In this document: positions 10,554-20,515 of the stretch, piece after piece
Numbering within the stretch: position 1 is the stretch's first letter
Layout: every line of letters starts with the position of its first letter
Assembly: GCF_001040945.1 (NCBI RefSeq)
Contig: NZ_CP011930.1
Coordinates: 2,457,704 to 2,521,703 of the forward strand
Direction of reading: 5' to 3'
DNA length: 64,000 bases
Origin: Herbaspirillum seropedicae
GTDB taxonomy: Bacteria > Pseudomonadota > Gammaproteobacteria > Burkholderiales > Burkholderiaceae_D
Translations under genes and position numbers: made by a program
The notes under the pieces: generated by a model
What the model saw: the letters and a program-made list of their open reading frames with translations, nothing else
Told to the model about the DNA's origin: nothing
Database searches by the model: none

Positions 10554-11186
10554 ATGCCCAAGGCGGCGCCCCAGACCCTGGCTTTGTTTGACGACTACAC
10601 CGGCGAGATCATCTGCGGGGTCGATGAGGCCGGCCGTGGTCCGCTGGCCGGTCCTGTGTTCGCGGCGGCGGTGATTCTCGATCCGGCCCGACCGGTCAAG
10701 GGCCTGCGCGATTCCAAGAAGCTCACCGAAGCCGCCCGCGACAGCCTGGCGCTGGAGATCAAGGCGTCGGCCCTGGCCTGGGCGGTCGCCTCCTGCAACG
10801 AGCAGGAGATCGATGAACTCAACATCCTGCACGCCAGCATGCTGGCCATGCGACGCGCCGTGGAGGCGCTCTCGACGCTGCCCACGCTGGCGCTCATCGA
10901 TGGCAATCGCTGCCCGGTCATGAGCATCCGCTCCGAAGCCATCGTCAAGGGCGACGACAAGGTGCCGGCCATCTCGGCCGCCTCCATCCTCGCCAAGACT
11001 GCCCGTGACGCAGCGCTGATGGTCTTGCATGACACTTATCCGCACTATGGCTTCGACCGCCACAAGGGCTATCCGACGCCGCTGCACCTGGAGATGCTGC
11101 GTCTGCATGGCGTCTCGCCGGTGCATCGCCGTTCCTATGCGCCGGTCAAGGCCTTGCTGACTGCCCAGCCGGGCCTGGCGGCCTAA
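10554..11186 (+). CDS. rnhB: Ribonuclease HII
   Basis: A 210-residue endonuclease that removes ribonucleotides from RNA/DNA hybrids. The N-terminal catalytic motif [14 protein letters not shown] carries D24 and E25; further acidic residues are in LIDGN and in the [12 protein letters not shown] region typical of RNase HII. I use the ATG at 10554, preceded by AAGGAAAA at good spacing; a TTG 18 bases upstream is possible. The gene closes the lipid A operon in many proteobacteria, often right after lpxB as here. Confidence 0.95.
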   Translation: MPKAAPQTLALFDDYTGEIICGVDEAGRGPLAGPVFAAAVILDPARPVKGLRDSKKLTEAARDSLALEIKASALAWAVASCNEQEIDELNILHASMLAMRRAVEALSTLPTLALIDGNRCPVMSIRSEAIVKGDDKVPAISAASILAKTARDAALMVLHDTYPHYGFDRHKGYPTPLHLEMLRLHGVSPVHRRSYAPVKALLTAQPGLAA

Positions 11187-11196
11187 GAGAGTGGGC

Positions 11197-11988
11197 ATGA
11201 AGCTGATCACCTCCAAAGACAATCCGCTCTTCAAGGAGCTCAAGCAACTGGCCAGCAGCAGCCAGGCCCGTCGCCGTGCTGGCCAGAGCCTGCTCGATGG
11301 CGTGCATCTGGCGCAAGCCTGGCTGCAGCATCGCGGCGCGCCACAGTTGTGCGTGGTGGCTGAAAGCGCCCAATATCATCCGGAAGTCGCCCCCATCCTG
11401 GCGCAATGCGAAGCCCTGCAGGCCCAGTGCCTGGTGTTGGCCGACAAGCTCTACGACGCCGTCAGTACGGTAGATAACGGCGTGGGCCTGTTCCTGCTGG
11501 TGGCCACGCCCGTGGCCAGCGCGCCCAAGGCCCTGACGGAATCGGCGGTGCTGCTCGATGGCCTGCAGGATCCCGGCAATCTCGGCTCCATCCTGCGCAG
11601 CGCTGCGGCGGCGGGCGTCAGGCAAGTGTTCTGCTCTCCCGGTACGGTCGCAGCGTGGTCGCCCAAGGTCTTGCGCGCCGGCATGGGGGCGCATTTCGTG
11701 CTGGATATCGTTGAAGATGCCGACCTGGTGGCGTTGTGCGCGGCCAGCCGCATCCCCTTGCTGGCCACCAGTTCCCATGCGGCCCAGACCATCTACGATT
11801 GCGATCTCTCCGGGCCGGTGGCCTGGCTGCTGGGTCATGAAGGACAGGGGGTCTCGGCAGCCTTGCAGGAGGCCGCGACCCAGGAGGTGGTGATCCCGCA
11901 CCTGGGCCAGATGGAATCGCTCAATGTGGCGGCAGCGGCCGCTGTCTGCCTGTTCGAACAGCTGCGCCAGCGTACCGCTGGTCGTTGA
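11197..11988 (+). CDS. SpoU/TrmH-family RNA 2'-O-methyltransferase
   Basis: A 263-residue SPOUT methyltransferase. It has an N-terminal substrate-binding domain (about 1-100, with the SKDNPLFKELKQL start common in this family) and a C-terminal knotted SAM domain. The three SpoU motifs are visible: LQDPGNLGSILRSA, LLGHEGQGVS, and IPHLGQMESLNVAAAAAV. The target nucleotide (rRNA or tRNA) cannot be read from the sequence. A GTG at 11191 is an alternative start; the ATG gives better spacing to AAGAGAG. It is ten bases from rnhB and probably cotranscribed. Confidence 0.88.
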   Translation: MKLITSKDNPLFKELKQLASSSQARRRAGQSLLDGVHLAQAWLQHRGAPQLCVVAESAQYHPEVAPILAQCEALQAQCLVLADKLYDAVSTVDNGVGLFLLVATPVASAPKALTESAVLLDGLQDPGNLGSILRSAAAAGVRQVFCSPGTVAAWSPKVLRAGMGAHFVLDIVEDADLVALCAASRIPLLATSSHAAQTIYDCDLSGPVAWLLGHEGQGVSAALQEAATQEVVIPHLGQMESLNVAAAAAVCLFEQLRQRTAGR

Positions 11989-12013
11989 GGCGGCGGACGT
12001 GGCTGCCTTTCTC

Positions 12014-12499
12014 ATGGCCGACATGGCCGCGCTGGCGTCCTGCTTGCAGGGGCAATGGCAGTTCAGCCGCATCATCTGGGAAGGCGGCGAAGCGCCTCAG
12101 GCCAGCGCCAGCGGCGAGATGAGCTTTGCGCCGACCGAACAGCCCGCCCAGTGGCTCTACCGCGAACGCGGCCAGTTGCGCATGCTGTCCCATGGGCAAG
12201 GCCGGCCCATCCTTTTCTCTCGCCTGTTCGACTATCGTTTTGGCCAGGACCGGCTCGATGTCCTGTTTGCCGATGGCGAGCGGGTAGGGCAGCCCTACCA
12301 GAGCTATCTGCTGCGCGGGAATATGCTGGTGCCCGCCGCCGATCATCTGTGCGGCCCCGACTGCTATAACGCTGCGTACACGTTCGACAGTGAAGATGCG
12401 TTCAGCATGGAGACCTTCATCAACGGCCCGCGCAAACGCACCCGGGTCCTGACCACCTACCGCCGCTGTGGCGACGGTGACAGCGGCGGAACGGAGTAG
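12014..12499 (+). CDS. DUF6314 family protein of unknown function
   Basis: A 161-residue small soluble protein without signal peptide. Its pattern fits DUF6314: an opening LQGQWQFSRII, a middle LYRERGQLRM and DYRFGQDRLDVLFADG, then an HLCGPDCYNAAYTF block and the ending NGPRKRTRVLTTYRR. The fold is probably a lipocalin-like barrel (inference). No function is known to me. I chose the ATG at 12014; a GTG at 11999 is also possible. It follows the TrmH-like gene by 25 bp and ends seven bases from the convergent ppsR. Confidence 0.7.
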   Translation: MADMAALASCLQGQWQFSRIIWEGGEAPQASASGEMSFAPTEQPAQWLYRERGQLRMLSHGQGRPILFSRLFDYRFGQDRLDVLFADGERVGQPYQSYLLRGNMLVPAADHLCGPDCYNAAYTFDSEDAFSMETFINGPRKRTRVLTTYRRCGDGDSGGTE

Positions 12500-12506
12500 A
12501 CTGGCG

Positions 12507-13361
12507 TCAGCGCGGCTCCGGCTTGATTTCCTGCAGGATGGTCGCCGCGATTTCCTCGATGGACTTGGCGGTGGAAGACATCCAGCGAATCCCTTCACGC
12601 CGCATCATCTTCTCGGCTTCATTGATTTCATAGCGGCAATTTTCCAGCGAGGCGTACTTGCTGCCGGGGCGGCGTTCATTGCGCACCTCGGAGAGGCGCT
12701 CGGCGGCGATGGTCAGGCCAAAAATCTTCTTCTTGTGCATCACCAGGCCGCTGGGCAGCTTGTCGCGTTCGAAATCTTCCGGGATCAAGGGGTAGTTGGC
12801 GGCCTTGATGCCGAACTGCATGGCCAGATAGAGGCTGGTCGGGGTCTTGCCCGAACGCGAGACGCCCACCAGGATCACGTCGGCTTCCGACAGGTTCTTG
12901 TTGGACTGGCCATCATCGTGCGCCAGCGAGAAGTTGATGGCCTCGATGCGGTTGCGGTATTCCTCGGAGTCAGCCGTATTGTGGCTGCGGCCGATGGTGT
13001 GGGTGGACTTCATCTCCAGCTCCTGCTCCAGCGGCTCCACGAAGGTCTGGAACAGGTCCATATGCATGGCCTTGGCCTGGCGGATCACCGAAGACAGCTC
13101 GGACTTGACCAGGGTGGAGAAGACAATGGGCAGCTTGCCATCGACCTGATAGGCTTCATTGATCTTGCGGGTGGCGTCATGGGCCTTGTCGAGCGTATCG
13201 ATGAAGGGCAGGCGGACCTGCTTGAAACGCAGCTCGAACTGGCTCAGCACGGAATGCCCGAAGGTCTCGGCAGTGATCCCGGTGCCGTCGGAGACGAAGA
13301 ATACCGTGCGGTTGGCGGCCAGGACAGGAGAGGGGTGCGGGATCGGCATGGGGTCGAGCAT
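12507..13361 (-). CDS. ppsR: Phosphoenolpyruvate synthase regulatory protein (kinase/pyrophosphorylase)
   Basis: A bifunctional DUF299 enzyme of about 284 residues that inactivates PEP synthase by ADP-dependent phosphorylation and reactivates it by phosphorolysis. The N-terminal [17 protein letters not shown] and the P-loop [15 protein letters not shown] are diagnostic. The start is uncertain: ATG codons at 13361 and 13349 both lack a clear ribosome-binding site, while a longer frame from a TTG at 13409 adds an unusual Phe-rich head. The gene is divergent from its target ppsA, the usual arrangement. Confidence 0.93.
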   Translation of the reverse strand: MLDPMPIPHPSPVLAANRTVFFVSDGTGITAETFGHSVLSQFELRFKQVRLPFIDTLDKAHDATRKINEAYQVDGKLPIVFSTLVKSELSSVIRQAKAMHMDLFQTFVEPLEQELEMKSTHTIGRSHNTADSEEYRNRIEAINFSLAHDDGQSNKNLSEADVILVGVSRSGKTPTSLYLAMQFGIKAANYPLIPEDFERDKLPSGLVMHKKKIFGLTIAAERLSEVRNERRPGSKYASLENCRYEINEAEKMMRREGIRWMSSTAKSIEEIAATILQEIKPEPR

Positions 13362-13673
13362 GGTGGAGATTATTGTCTTTTGGAAAAATTGAAAAAAAGT
13401 TTGGTGCAACGAACAAAAATGATTTCACGCGGTACAATGCCTAGCAACTTTTCGAGTAGCCCATCCTGATGACCGTCATTCGCCTGCGCAATTTGACCGA
13501 GTTCCTGATGATGTTTGCCCTGGCAAACGTCCTCGGCGCCTGCGCGCGTCTGTTGATGTCTCTGGGCACTTCCTCGAAGCCGCACCTGCCGCCGCACCCG
13601 TCGCAGAATAACAAAAATATGCCGACCCATGCCGCGCCCGCGAAGATTTCTTATCATCAAGCTAGGGGTAGTC
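13362..13673. other. Divergent intergenic region between ppsR and ppsA
   Basis: About 310 bp without a convincing gene. The ppsR-proximal part is AT-rich. A possible -10 box TACAAT for the + strand is at 13433-13438 without an obvious -35. An open frame on the + strand (13469-13723) runs into ppsA out of frame and looks non-coding. The ribosome-binding site AGGGGT precedes the ppsA ATG. A long 5' leader for ppsA is therefore likely. Confidence 0.55.
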
Positions 13674-16088
13674 ATGTCCAACGCAGCAAACACCCAGGGG
13701 GCGGTATACGTAGCCTCCTTTGAAACTCTTCGCATGACGGACGTCGAGTCCGTCGGTGGCAAAAACGCATCGCTGGGAGAGATGATTTCCCAGTTGGCCG
13801 GCGCGGGCGTGCGCGTGCCGGGCGGCTTTGCCACGACTGCGCAAGCTTTCCGCGATTTCCTGGAGCACAGCGCCGATGGCGGCCCGACCCTGGCCGCCCG
13901 CATTGCCAAGCGCCTCGAAGGCCTGGATATCGATGACGTGCGTTCGCTGGCGCAAGCCGGCGCCGAGATCCGTCAATGGATCATCGATACTCCGTTCCAG
14001 CCGCGCCTGGACCAGGAGATCCGTGCCTTCTACGACAAGCTGGTGGCCGATTCGACCGCCGAGATGTCCTTCGCCGTGCGCTCTTCCGCGACCGCAGAAG
14101 ACCTGCCCGATGCATCCTTTGCTGGTCAGCAGGAAACCTTCCTGAACGTGGTCGGCATCGACAACGTGCTCGAAGCGATGAAGCACGTCTTCGCCTCGCT
14201 CTACAACGACCGCGCCATCTCCTATCGCGTCCACAAAGGCTTCACCCACGCTGAAGTGGCCCTGTCGGCCGGCGTGCAGCGCATGGTGCGCTCCGACGTC
14301 GGTGCGGCTGGCGTGATGTTCACCATCGATACCGAATCCGGCTTCAAGGATGTGGTTTTCATCACCTCCAGCTATGGCCTGGGTGAAACCGTGGTGCAGG
14401 GCGCCGTCAACCCGGACGAATACTACGTCCACAAGCCCATGCTGGAACTGGGCAAGCAACCGGTGATCCGCCGCAACCTGGGTTCCAAGCTGATCAAGAT
14501 GGAATTTACTGGCGAAGCCAAGGCGGGCCGCTCGGTCAAGACCGTGGACGTGCCGGTGGAACTGCGCAACCGTTATTCCCTGACCGACGCCGAAGTGGTG
14601 GAACTGGCCAAGTACGCCACCATCATCGAGAAGCACTACCAGCGTCCGATGGACATCGAATGGGGCAAGGACGGCCGCGACGGCAAGCTCTACATCCTGC
14701 AGGCCCGTCCGGAAACCGTGAAGTCGCAGCAGAAGGCGACCGACGCCCAGCAACGCTTCAAGCTCAAGAGCTCCGGCACCGTGCTGGCCACCGGCCGCGC
14801 CATCGGCCAGAAGATCGGCGCCGGCCCGGTGCGCGTGATCACTGATCCGGCCGAAATGGAACGTGTGCAGCCCGGCGACGTGCTGGTAGCTGACATGACC
14901 GATCCCAACTGGGAGCCGGTGATGAAGCGCGCCTCGGCCATCGTCACCAATCGTGGCGGTCGTACCTGCCACGCCGCCATCATCGCCCGTGAACTGGGTG
15001 TGCCGGCGGTGGTCGGCTGCGGCGACGCTACCGATGTGTTGAAGGATGGCACGCTGGTGACCGTGTCCTGCGCCGAAGGCGATGAAGGCAAGATCTATGA
15101 CGGCCTGCTGGAAACCGAAGTGACCGAAGTGGCCCGTGGCGAACTGCCCCCGATCCCGCTGAAGGTGATGATGAACGTGGGTAACCCGCAACTGGCCTTC
15201 GACTTCCAGTCGATTCCCAATGGCGGTGTCGGCCTGGCGCGTCTGGAATTCATCATCAACAACAACATCGGCGTGCACCCCAAGGCCATCCTGGAATACC
15301 CGAACATCGACGCCGACCTGAAGAAGGCCGTCGAATCGGTGGCCCGCGGCCATGCCTCGCCCAAGGCCTTCTACGTCGACAAGTTGGCCGAAGGCATCGC
15401 CACCATCGCCGCCGCCTTCTGGCCCAAGCCGGTGATCGTGCGCCTGTCGGACTTCAAGTCCAACGAGTACAAGAAGCTGATCGGCGGTTCGCGCTACGAG
15501 CCGGACGAAGAAAACCCGATGCTGGGCTTCCGTGGCGCCGCGCGCTACCTGGCCGACGACTTCGCCGAAGCCTTCCAGATGGAATGCCAGGCCATGAAGC
15601 GCGTGCGGGAAGACATGGGCCTGACCAACGTCGAGGTGATGGTGCCCTTCGTGCGTACCCTGGGCCAGGCCGAGAAGGTCATCGGGCTCCTGGGCAAGTA
15701 TGGTCTCAAGCGCGGCGAGAACGGTCTGCGCGTCATCATGATGTGCGAAGTGCCTTCCAACGCCATCCTGGCCGAGCAGTTCCTGGAGCACTTCGACGGC
15801 TTCTCCATCGGTTCCAACGACCTGACCCAGCTGACCCTGGGCCTGGACCGCGATTCCGGCATGGAGCTGCTGGCGGCCGACTTCGACGAGCGCGATCCGG
15901 CGCTGCAGGCCTTGCTGTCCAAGGTCATCGCCACCTGCCGCGAAAAGGGCAAGTACGTCGGTATCTGCGGCCAGGGTCCCTCGGATCACCCGGACTTCGC
16001 CGAATGGCTGATGGAGCAGGGCATCGAGTCGATCTCGCTGAACCCTGATACGGTCATCGACACCTGGCAGCAACTGGCCAAGAAGTGA
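13674..16088 (+). CDS. ppsA: Phosphoenolpyruvate synthase
   Basis: An 804-residue enzyme (E. coli 792) that converts pyruvate, ATP and water to PEP, AMP and phosphate for gluconeogenesis. The N-terminal ATP-grasp domain (about 1-370) contains [10 protein letters not shown] and [18 protein letters not shown]. The swivelling phosphohistidine domain has [14 protein letters not shown] with catalytic His433. The C-terminal TIM barrel binds pyruvate/PEP ([33 protein letters not shown]). I chose the ATG at 13674 for its AGGGGT site and family-like N-terminus. Activity should be controlled by the neighbouring ppsR product. Confidence 0.97.
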   Translation: MSNAANTQGAVYVASFETLRMTDVESVGGKNASLGEMISQLAGAGVRVPGGFATTAQAFRDFLEHSADGGPTLAARIAKRLEGLDIDDVRSLAQAGAEIRQWIIDTPFQPRLDQEIRAFYDKLVADSTAEMSFAVRSSATAEDLPDASFAGQQETFLNVVGIDNVLEAMKHVFASLYNDRAISYRVHKGFTHAEVALSAGVQRMVRSDVGAAGVMFTIDTESGFKDVVFITSSYGLGETVVQGAVNPDEYYVHKPMLELGKQPVIRRNLGSKLIKMEFTGEAKAGRSVKTVDVPVELRNRYSLTDAEVVELAKYATIIEKHYQRPMDIEWGKDGRDGKLYILQARPETVKSQQKATDAQQRFKLKSSGTVLATGRAIGQKIGAGPVRVITDPAEMERVQPGDVLVADMTDPNWEPVMKRASAIVTNRGGRTCHAAIIARELGVPAVVGCGDATDVLKDGTLVTVSCAEGDEGKIYDGLLETEVTEVARGELPPIPLKVMMNVGNPQLAFDFQSIPNGGVGLARLEFIINNNIGVHPKAILEYPNIDADLKKAVESVARGHASPKAFYVDKLAEGIATIAAAFWPKPVIVRLSDFKSNEYKKLIGGSRYEPDEENPMLGFRGAARYLADDFAEAFQMECQAMKRVREDMGLTNVEVMVPFVRTLGQAEKVIGLLGKYGLKRGENGLRVIMMCEVPSNAILAEQFLEHFDGFSIGSNDLTQLTLGLDRDSGMELLAADFDERDPALQALLSKVIATCREKGKYVGICGQGPSDHPDFAEWLMEQGIESISLNPDTVIDTWQQLAKK

Positions 16089-16137
16089 GGGTGAGGTAAG
16101 CCTTACTCTCAACGAGTAAAACCGTCAAAAGAAGTCG

Positions 16138-16172
16138 AAGGCGCGGGCAGAAATGTCCGCGCCTTTGTTTTT
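16138..16172 (+). terminator. Intrinsic terminator after ppsA
   Basis: Stem AAGGCGCGG / CCGCGCCTT starting at 16138, followed by TTTGTTTTTG. It lies about 50 bp after the ppsA stop and before the NfeD-like gene. Confidence 0.85.
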
Positions 16173-16228
16173 GCCTCCCTCAGCTGCGGTAGACTGATGC
16201 CGTTTGCAGCTTTCTTCATGGGGAATCA

Positions 16229-16666
16229 ATGATGACGGACTGGGCTATCTGGCTGGTGCTGGCCGGCGGCTTGCTGGGTGCCGAACTCTTCACCGGCACT
16301 TTTTACCTGCTCATGATCGCGCTGGGCCTGGTGGCCGGCGCCGTGGCGGCGTGGTGCGGGCTGGTGCTGGAGTGGCAGTTGCTGGTGGCCGCCGTGGTCG
16401 GTGTGGCCGCCGTGCTGGGCTTGCGCAGCAGTCCCTATGGCCGCCTGCGCCAGAGCAACTCCAACGACGACCCCAGTCTCTTGCTGGATATCGGCCAGAG
16501 CATCGAGGTGACGGCCTGGCAAGCCCATGGCACGCAATACCTCGCCCGCGTGCCGTATCGCGGCGCGCAATGGGATGTCGAGCTGCTGCCGGGACATCAC
16601 GCGCTACCCGGCAGCTACGTCATCCGCGAAATACGCGGCAGCCGCCTGCTGGTGGCGCCGCGCTGA
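16229..16666 (+). CDS. NfeD-like membrane protein
   Basis: A 145-residue protein with two or three hydrophobic segments (about 5-75) and a C-terminal OB-fold (about 85-145: IGQSIEVTAWQAHGTQYLARV ending in REIRGSRLLVAPR). This is the short NfeD/YbbK form. Such proteins work with band-7 (SPFH) proteins in membrane microdomains, and the next gene encodes one, which supports the call. GGGGA lies six bases before the ATG; a second ATG follows at once. Confidence 0.85.
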   Translation: MMTDWAIWLVLAGGLLGAELFTGTFYLLMIALGLVAGAVAAWCGLVLEWQLLVAAVVGVAAVLGLRSSPYGRLRQSNSNDDPSLLLDIGQSIEVTAWQAHGTQYLARVPYRGAQWDVELLPGHHALPGSYVIREIRGSRLLVAPR

Positions 16667-16721
16667 TTCGCACCGTCCTTGTCCTTGTTCTCTTCCCCCC
16701 TCTCGTTTTCAGGAGCATTCC

Positions 16722-17633
16722 ATGCTGGGTAGCGTTACTCTGGTCATTTTCTTCCTCGCCATCGTCTTCGTCGTGCAGACGGTCAAGGTGGTCCCGCAAC
16801 AGCATGCCTGGGTGGTGGAGCGCCTGGGCAAGTACCACGCCACACTGGCGCCGGGCTTGAACATCGTGGTTCCCTTCATCGATCGCGTGGCCTACAAGCA
16901 CATCCTCAAGGAAATCCCGCTGGACGTGCCCCCGCAGGTCTGCATCACCAAGGACAATACGCAGTTGCAGGTGGACGGCATCCTCTATTTCCAGATCACC
17001 GATCCGATGCGCGCCTCCTACGGTTCTTCCAACTACATCGCTGCCATCACCCAGCTGGCCCAGACCACGCTGCGCTCGGTGATCGGCAAGATGGAACTGG
17101 ACAAGACCTTCGAGGAACGCGACCACATCAACACCGCCATCGTCAGCGCCATCGACGAGTCGGCCGAGAACTGGGGCGTGAAGGTGCTGCGCTACGAGAT
17201 CAAGGACCTGACGCCGCCCAAGGAAATCCTGCACGCCATGCAGGCCCAGATTACCGCCGAGCGTGAGAAGCGCGCCCTCATCGCCGCCTCCGAAGGCCGC
17301 AAGCAGGAACAGATCAATATCGCCACCGGTGAGCGCGAAGCCGCCATCGCCCGCTCCGAGGGTGAGAAGCAGGCCTCCATCAATGGCGCCGAAGGTCAGG
17401 CTGCCGCCATCCTCGCCATCGCCGAGGCCAGCGCCGAAGCCATCCGCAAGACCGCTGCCGCCATCCAGCAACCGGGCGGGGAGGACGCGGTCAACCTGAA
17501 GGTGGCCGAGCAGTATGTGGATGCATTCGGCAAGCTGGCCAAGACCAACAACTCCATCATCGTCCCGGCCAATCTCTCGGACATGAGCGGATTGATCGCC
17601 TCGGCCCTGCAAGTGATCAAGCAACAGAAGTAA
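16722..17633 (+). CDS. qmcA: SPFH/band 7 (stomatin-like) membrane protein, QmcA-type
   Basis: A 303-residue protein with one N-terminal membrane segment (about 1-20) and a band-7 domain (about 20-180: VVPQQHAWVVERLGKY, GLNIVVPFIDRVAYKH, VDGILYFQITDP). An Ala/Glu-rich coiled coil follows (about 190-260) with repeated GEREAAIARSEGEKQASING-like blocks. The E. coli homologue QmcA has this architecture and an NfeD partner (YbbK) beside it, as here. AGGAG precedes the ATG. The likely role is scaffolding of membrane domains and modulation of membrane proteases, inferred from the family. Confidence 0.9.
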   Translation: MLGSVTLVIFFLAIVFVVQTVKVVPQQHAWVVERLGKYHATLAPGLNIVVPFIDRVAYKHILKEIPLDVPPQVCITKDNTQLQVDGILYFQITDPMRASYGSSNYIAAITQLAQTTLRSVIGKMELDKTFEERDHINTAIVSAIDESAENWGVKVLRYEIKDLTPPKEILHAMQAQITAEREKRALIAASEGRKQEQINIATGEREAAIARSEGEKQASINGAEGQAAAILAIAEASAEAIRKTAAAIQQPGGEDAVNLKVAEQYVDAFGKLAKTNNSIIVPANLSDMSGLIASALQVIKQQK

Positions 17634-17639
17634 GACAGG

Positions 17640-18995
17640 ATGCAGCGCTTTCCTTATGCTGCGGCGCCGGTCGCTGCGCGCCGCCGTTCCCTGCTGGCGG
17701 CCGCGCTGGCAGCCGTCATGCTGCTACCGGGTTGCCCCACACGGGCCCAGGAAACGGCCCCGTCTCCCCTGCAGGGGCTGGAAGCCCGCGTCGATGCACA
17801 GATGGGACGCCTGCTGGCCGCCTACCCGATACCCGGCGCCAGCATCGCGATTGCCTACCAGGGGCGCCTGGTCTACCAGCGTGGTTATGGCATGGCGGTT
17901 ACCGAAACGCAGACGCCGGTGACGCCGCAGACGCGGTTCCGTATCGGCAGCATTTCCAAGTCCGTGACGGCCATGGCGATGCTCAAGCTGTTCGAGGGTG
18001 AATTGCCAGAGGCGCTGGAGCGCAGGGTGTTTGGTCCAGACGGTCTGTTGCCGGACACAGCCTATCCGGATTTTGCCCAGCCGCTTGACCGGCGCGCGCT
18101 GAAGATCACCCTGCGCGACCTGTTGCAACATACCGCCGGCTGGGGCGACAGTGACTACGAGCCGCTTGACGACCTGCGCCATATCGCCGAGGTGATGAAG
18201 GTCAAGTCGCCGGCGTCGGCAAAGGATGTGATTGCCTACGTGCTCAAGCAACGTTTGCTGGATGCCGCGCCTGGTACCGAATTCTTCTACGACAATTTTG
18301 CCTATGTCGTGTTGGGCCGCATCATCGAGCAGCGTTCCGGTCTGCCGTATGCGCAAGCCGTACAGGCGCTGGTCTGGCATCCTGCTGGCGTCAGCGATGC
18401 CGCCATCGCAGCCGACGGTCGTGCCGGACGGGCCGCCGGGGAGGCGGTCTACTATGACGATGCGCGCTGGCCAACGGTCCCTGTTGGCGAAGGCGAGGGC
18501 GCTGCCGCCCCTCAATCCTATGGCGTCCATCATTTCTCCAGCATGGACGCAACGGCCGGCTGGATCGCCAGCGCCGCCGATCTGGTGCAGTTCGTCGATG
18601 CGGCGCAGGGGCGCAACCGGCCCGGTTTGCTCCAGCCGCAGACCGTGGCGTTGATGAAGCAGCGTCATCCACGCATGCCTGATAACCCTTATGGATTGGG
18701 GTGGGTGCTGACCCGAACCGGCGGCGTAGACATCATCTCGCACAGCGGTGCGCTGCCCGCCGGCAGTTATGCTTACCTGCAATCGCGCGCCGATGGCTGG
18801 TCCTGGGCGGTATTGTTCAACCGCATGCCCGTGGCCTATCCGCCCGAGCAGGATGTGGAGGGGCTGCAGGCCTTTCAGGCTGCGGTGCAGCGCGGCCTGA
18901 TGGCGGCCATCGTGCAGCCGCCGGCAGTGCCGGTCGAGCCTGCTCCTGATGCTGATTCTGCTCCTGCTCCTGACCCTACTCCTGGTCCCGGATAG
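17640..18995 (+). CDS. Serine beta-lactamase-like hydrolase (class C / penicillin-binding fold), exported
   Basis: A 451-residue protein with an N-terminal export signal (MLLPGC around residue 32 could be a non-canonical lipobox) and a beta-lactamase-family domain (about 45-415). The SxxK motif is S104-I-S-K107, a YDN motif (FYDNFAYV) serves as YxN, and HSG in SHSGALPAG replaces KTG. These features are shared by EstB-type esterases, D-aminopeptidases and PBP4*-like enzymes, so the substrate is unknown. The last 30 residues are Pro/Ala/Asp-rich and low complexity, encoded by near-hexameric repeats. It starts six bases after the band-7 gene. Confidence 0.82.
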   Translation: MQRFPYAAAPVAARRRSLLAAALAAVMLLPGCPTRAQETAPSPLQGLEARVDAQMGRLLAAYPIPGASIAIAYQGRLVYQRGYGMAVTETQTPVTPQTRFRIGSISKSVTAMAMLKLFEGELPEALERRVFGPDGLLPDTAYPDFAQPLDRRALKITLRDLLQHTAGWGDSDYEPLDDLRHIAEVMKVKSPASAKDVIAYVLKQRLLDAAPGTEFFYDNFAYVVLGRIIEQRSGLPYAQAVQALVWHPAGVSDAAIAADGRAGRAAGEAVYYDDARWPTVPVGEGEGAAAPQSYGVHHFSSMDATAGWIASAADLVQFVDAAQGRNRPGLLQPQTVALMKQRHPRMPDNPYGLGWVLTRTGGVDIISHSGALPAGSYAYLQSRADGWSWAVLFNRMPVAYPPEQDVEGLQAFQAAVQRGLMAAIVQPPAVPVEPAPDADSAPAPDPTPGPG

Positions 18996-19020
18996 CGCCT
19001 TTGGCTTTGGTCTGTCGTCA

Positions 19021-19061
19021 CAACAAGCCCCGTCCTGCCTGCTGCAGCACGGGGCTTGTTG
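19021..19061. terminator. Bidirectional hairpin between convergent genes
   Basis: Perfect 13-bp inverted repeat (CAACAAGCCCCGT at 19021-19033, its complement at 19049-19061). It lies between the hydrolase gene and the convergent histidine kinase gene. T-runs are poor on both sides, so termination strength is uncertain. Confidence 0.65.
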
Positions 19062-19092
19062 ATGGTGGCGTCGCCTTACTGGCAGTGGAGGA

Positions 19093-20514
19093 TCAGCTCT
19101 CTACGGTATCTCCCCGCGCAGGTTCATCCGCCATGAAGGGCAAGGTGATGTCGACCCGCAAGCCGCCATTGCTGCGGTTGGCCGCCTGGATGAAACCCTG
19201 GTGGGCTTCGACGATGCGCCGGGCGATCGACAGTCCCAGCCCGTGACCGGAGCTGTTGCTCTTGGTGCGACTGCTGCGGAAGAACAGTTCGAAGATACTG
19301 TTCATCTCTTCTTCCGGCACGCCCGGCCCCCGGTCGAGAATGGACAGGTGCAGCAGCTTGTTGATCTCGTCGAGCTGGGTGTGGATCTGTACCGTGGTCC
19401 CCGGCGCGGTGTGCTTGATGGCGTTGCGCAGCACGTTTTCGATGGCGCGGTAGAGCAGCTCCGGATTGCCCTTGACCTGCACCCTGCAGTCGAGTTGATC
19501 GTCCACATGCTTGCCGATGGCCTCGGCTTCGAAGCTGGCGTCGTTGATCATGTCGCCCAGCATGGCTTCGATGGCGATCGGTTCTTCCATCGAGCCTGGC
19601 ACGTTGGCTTCCAGGCGCGAGAGCGTCAGCAGTTCGCCGACCAGCTTGTCCATGCGCACGCTTTCGCGCTCGATGCGTTCCAGGGTCAGGTCCAGCTTGT
19701 CCTTGTCCTGTACCCGCGCCAGCCCGATGGCCACCTGCAGGCGTGCAATCGGCGAGCGCAGTTCGTGGGAGACATCGTGCAGCAGCCGCCGTTGGCTTTC
19801 CATCAGGGTGCGCAGCTTGGCCGTCATGACGTCGAAGTCACGGCCCAGGTCGGCCAGTTCATCGTTGCGCGCGCTCATGACCGGCTCCAGCTCCAGGTCA
19901 AGGTTGCCATTGGCAGCCTGGTTGAAGGCATTCTTGAGATGGCCGATGGGGTGCGAGAAATACCACGCCAGCAGCAAGGCAAACACCAGGCTGGCCAATA
20001 GCGCGACGACGATGGGCATGGTCGGGAAGAACATGGACTTGGGTCCGCGCTCACCGATCCGGTGGGGTTCTCGCGCACCTCCGGGAGGACCGCCCGGGCC
20101 GAACTCGTCATTGGGCGCGGGGATGAACATCAGGTAACTGTGGCCATTGGGGGCCTTGACCCGTTCCACCACCCGGCGCTCGCGCTCGGTAGCCAGGATG
20201 TGCTTGGCTTGTTCCACCAGTTTTGGCGACACCTCGCGGCCCATCAGGTCCTTGTTGTCTTCGTCTAGGGCATAGAGCTGCAGCCGATGCGGCCGACCCT
20301 CGTTGATCAGGCTGCGCAGCGCTTCGGTGCCGCCGAACTGCAGGGTGGCGGCCGCCGAGCGGATCATGAAGGAGGCTGGCGGGCTGAGGTCGATTTCCGA
20401 GTTGCGATTGCTGCGTTCGAGGTTTTCGACCCAGAACAGCACGCCCACGCCAAAGGTGGCGGTGATCTGGGCGATGGCGATAAAGAAGAAGAACTTCCAG
20501 AATAACCGGCCCAC
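19093..20514 (-). CDS. cpxA: CpxA-like sensor histidine kinase
   Basis: A 473-residue inner-membrane kinase. Two membrane segments (about 7-28 and 166-186) enclose a periplasmic sensor region of about 135 residues that includes a Gly/Pro-rich stretch. A HAMP domain follows (about 186-238). The H-box is LLHDVSHELRSPIARLQ with His250; the N-box is NVLRNAIKHT; G-boxes are DRGPGVP and GHGLGLSIARRIVEAH. The H-box region resembles E. coli CpxA closely. The start is a GTG at 20514, preceded by AAGGAATAAA, placed right after the TAA of the regulator gene, so translation is coupled. The sensor signal cannot be deduced. Confidence 0.88.
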   Translation of the reverse strand: MGRLFWKFFFFIAIAQITATFGVGVLFWVENLERSNRNSEIDLSPPASFMIRSAAATLQFGGTEALRSLINEGRPHRLQLYALDEDNKDLMGREVSPKLVEQAKHILATERERRVVERVKAPNGHSYLMFIPAPNDEFGPGGPPGGAREPHRIGERGPKSMFFPTMPIVVALLASLVFALLLAWYFSHPIGHLKNAFNQAANGNLDLELEPVMSARNDELADLGRDFDVMTAKLRTLMESQRRLLHDVSHELRSPIARLQVAIGLARVQDKDKLDLTLERIERESVRMDKLVGELLTLSRLEANVPGSMEEPIAIEAMLGDMINDASFEAEAIGKHVDDQLDCRVQVKGNPELLYRAIENVLRNAIKHTAPGTTVQIHTQLDEINKLLHLSILDRGPGVPEEEMNSIFELFFRSSRTKSNSSGHGLGLSIARRIVEAHQGFIQAANRSNGGLRVDITLPFMADEPARGDTVES

Positions 20515-20515
20515 T

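Noticed and set aside
13469..13723. Small + strand frame in the ppsA leader
   Set aside because: Runs out of frame into ppsA and has no family resemblance; non-coding leader is more likely.
13662..16112. 816-codon open frame on the - strand
   Set aside because: Fully antisense to ppsA. Its His/Gln/Gly-rich composition is the usual shadow of a GC-rich coding strand; no family motif.
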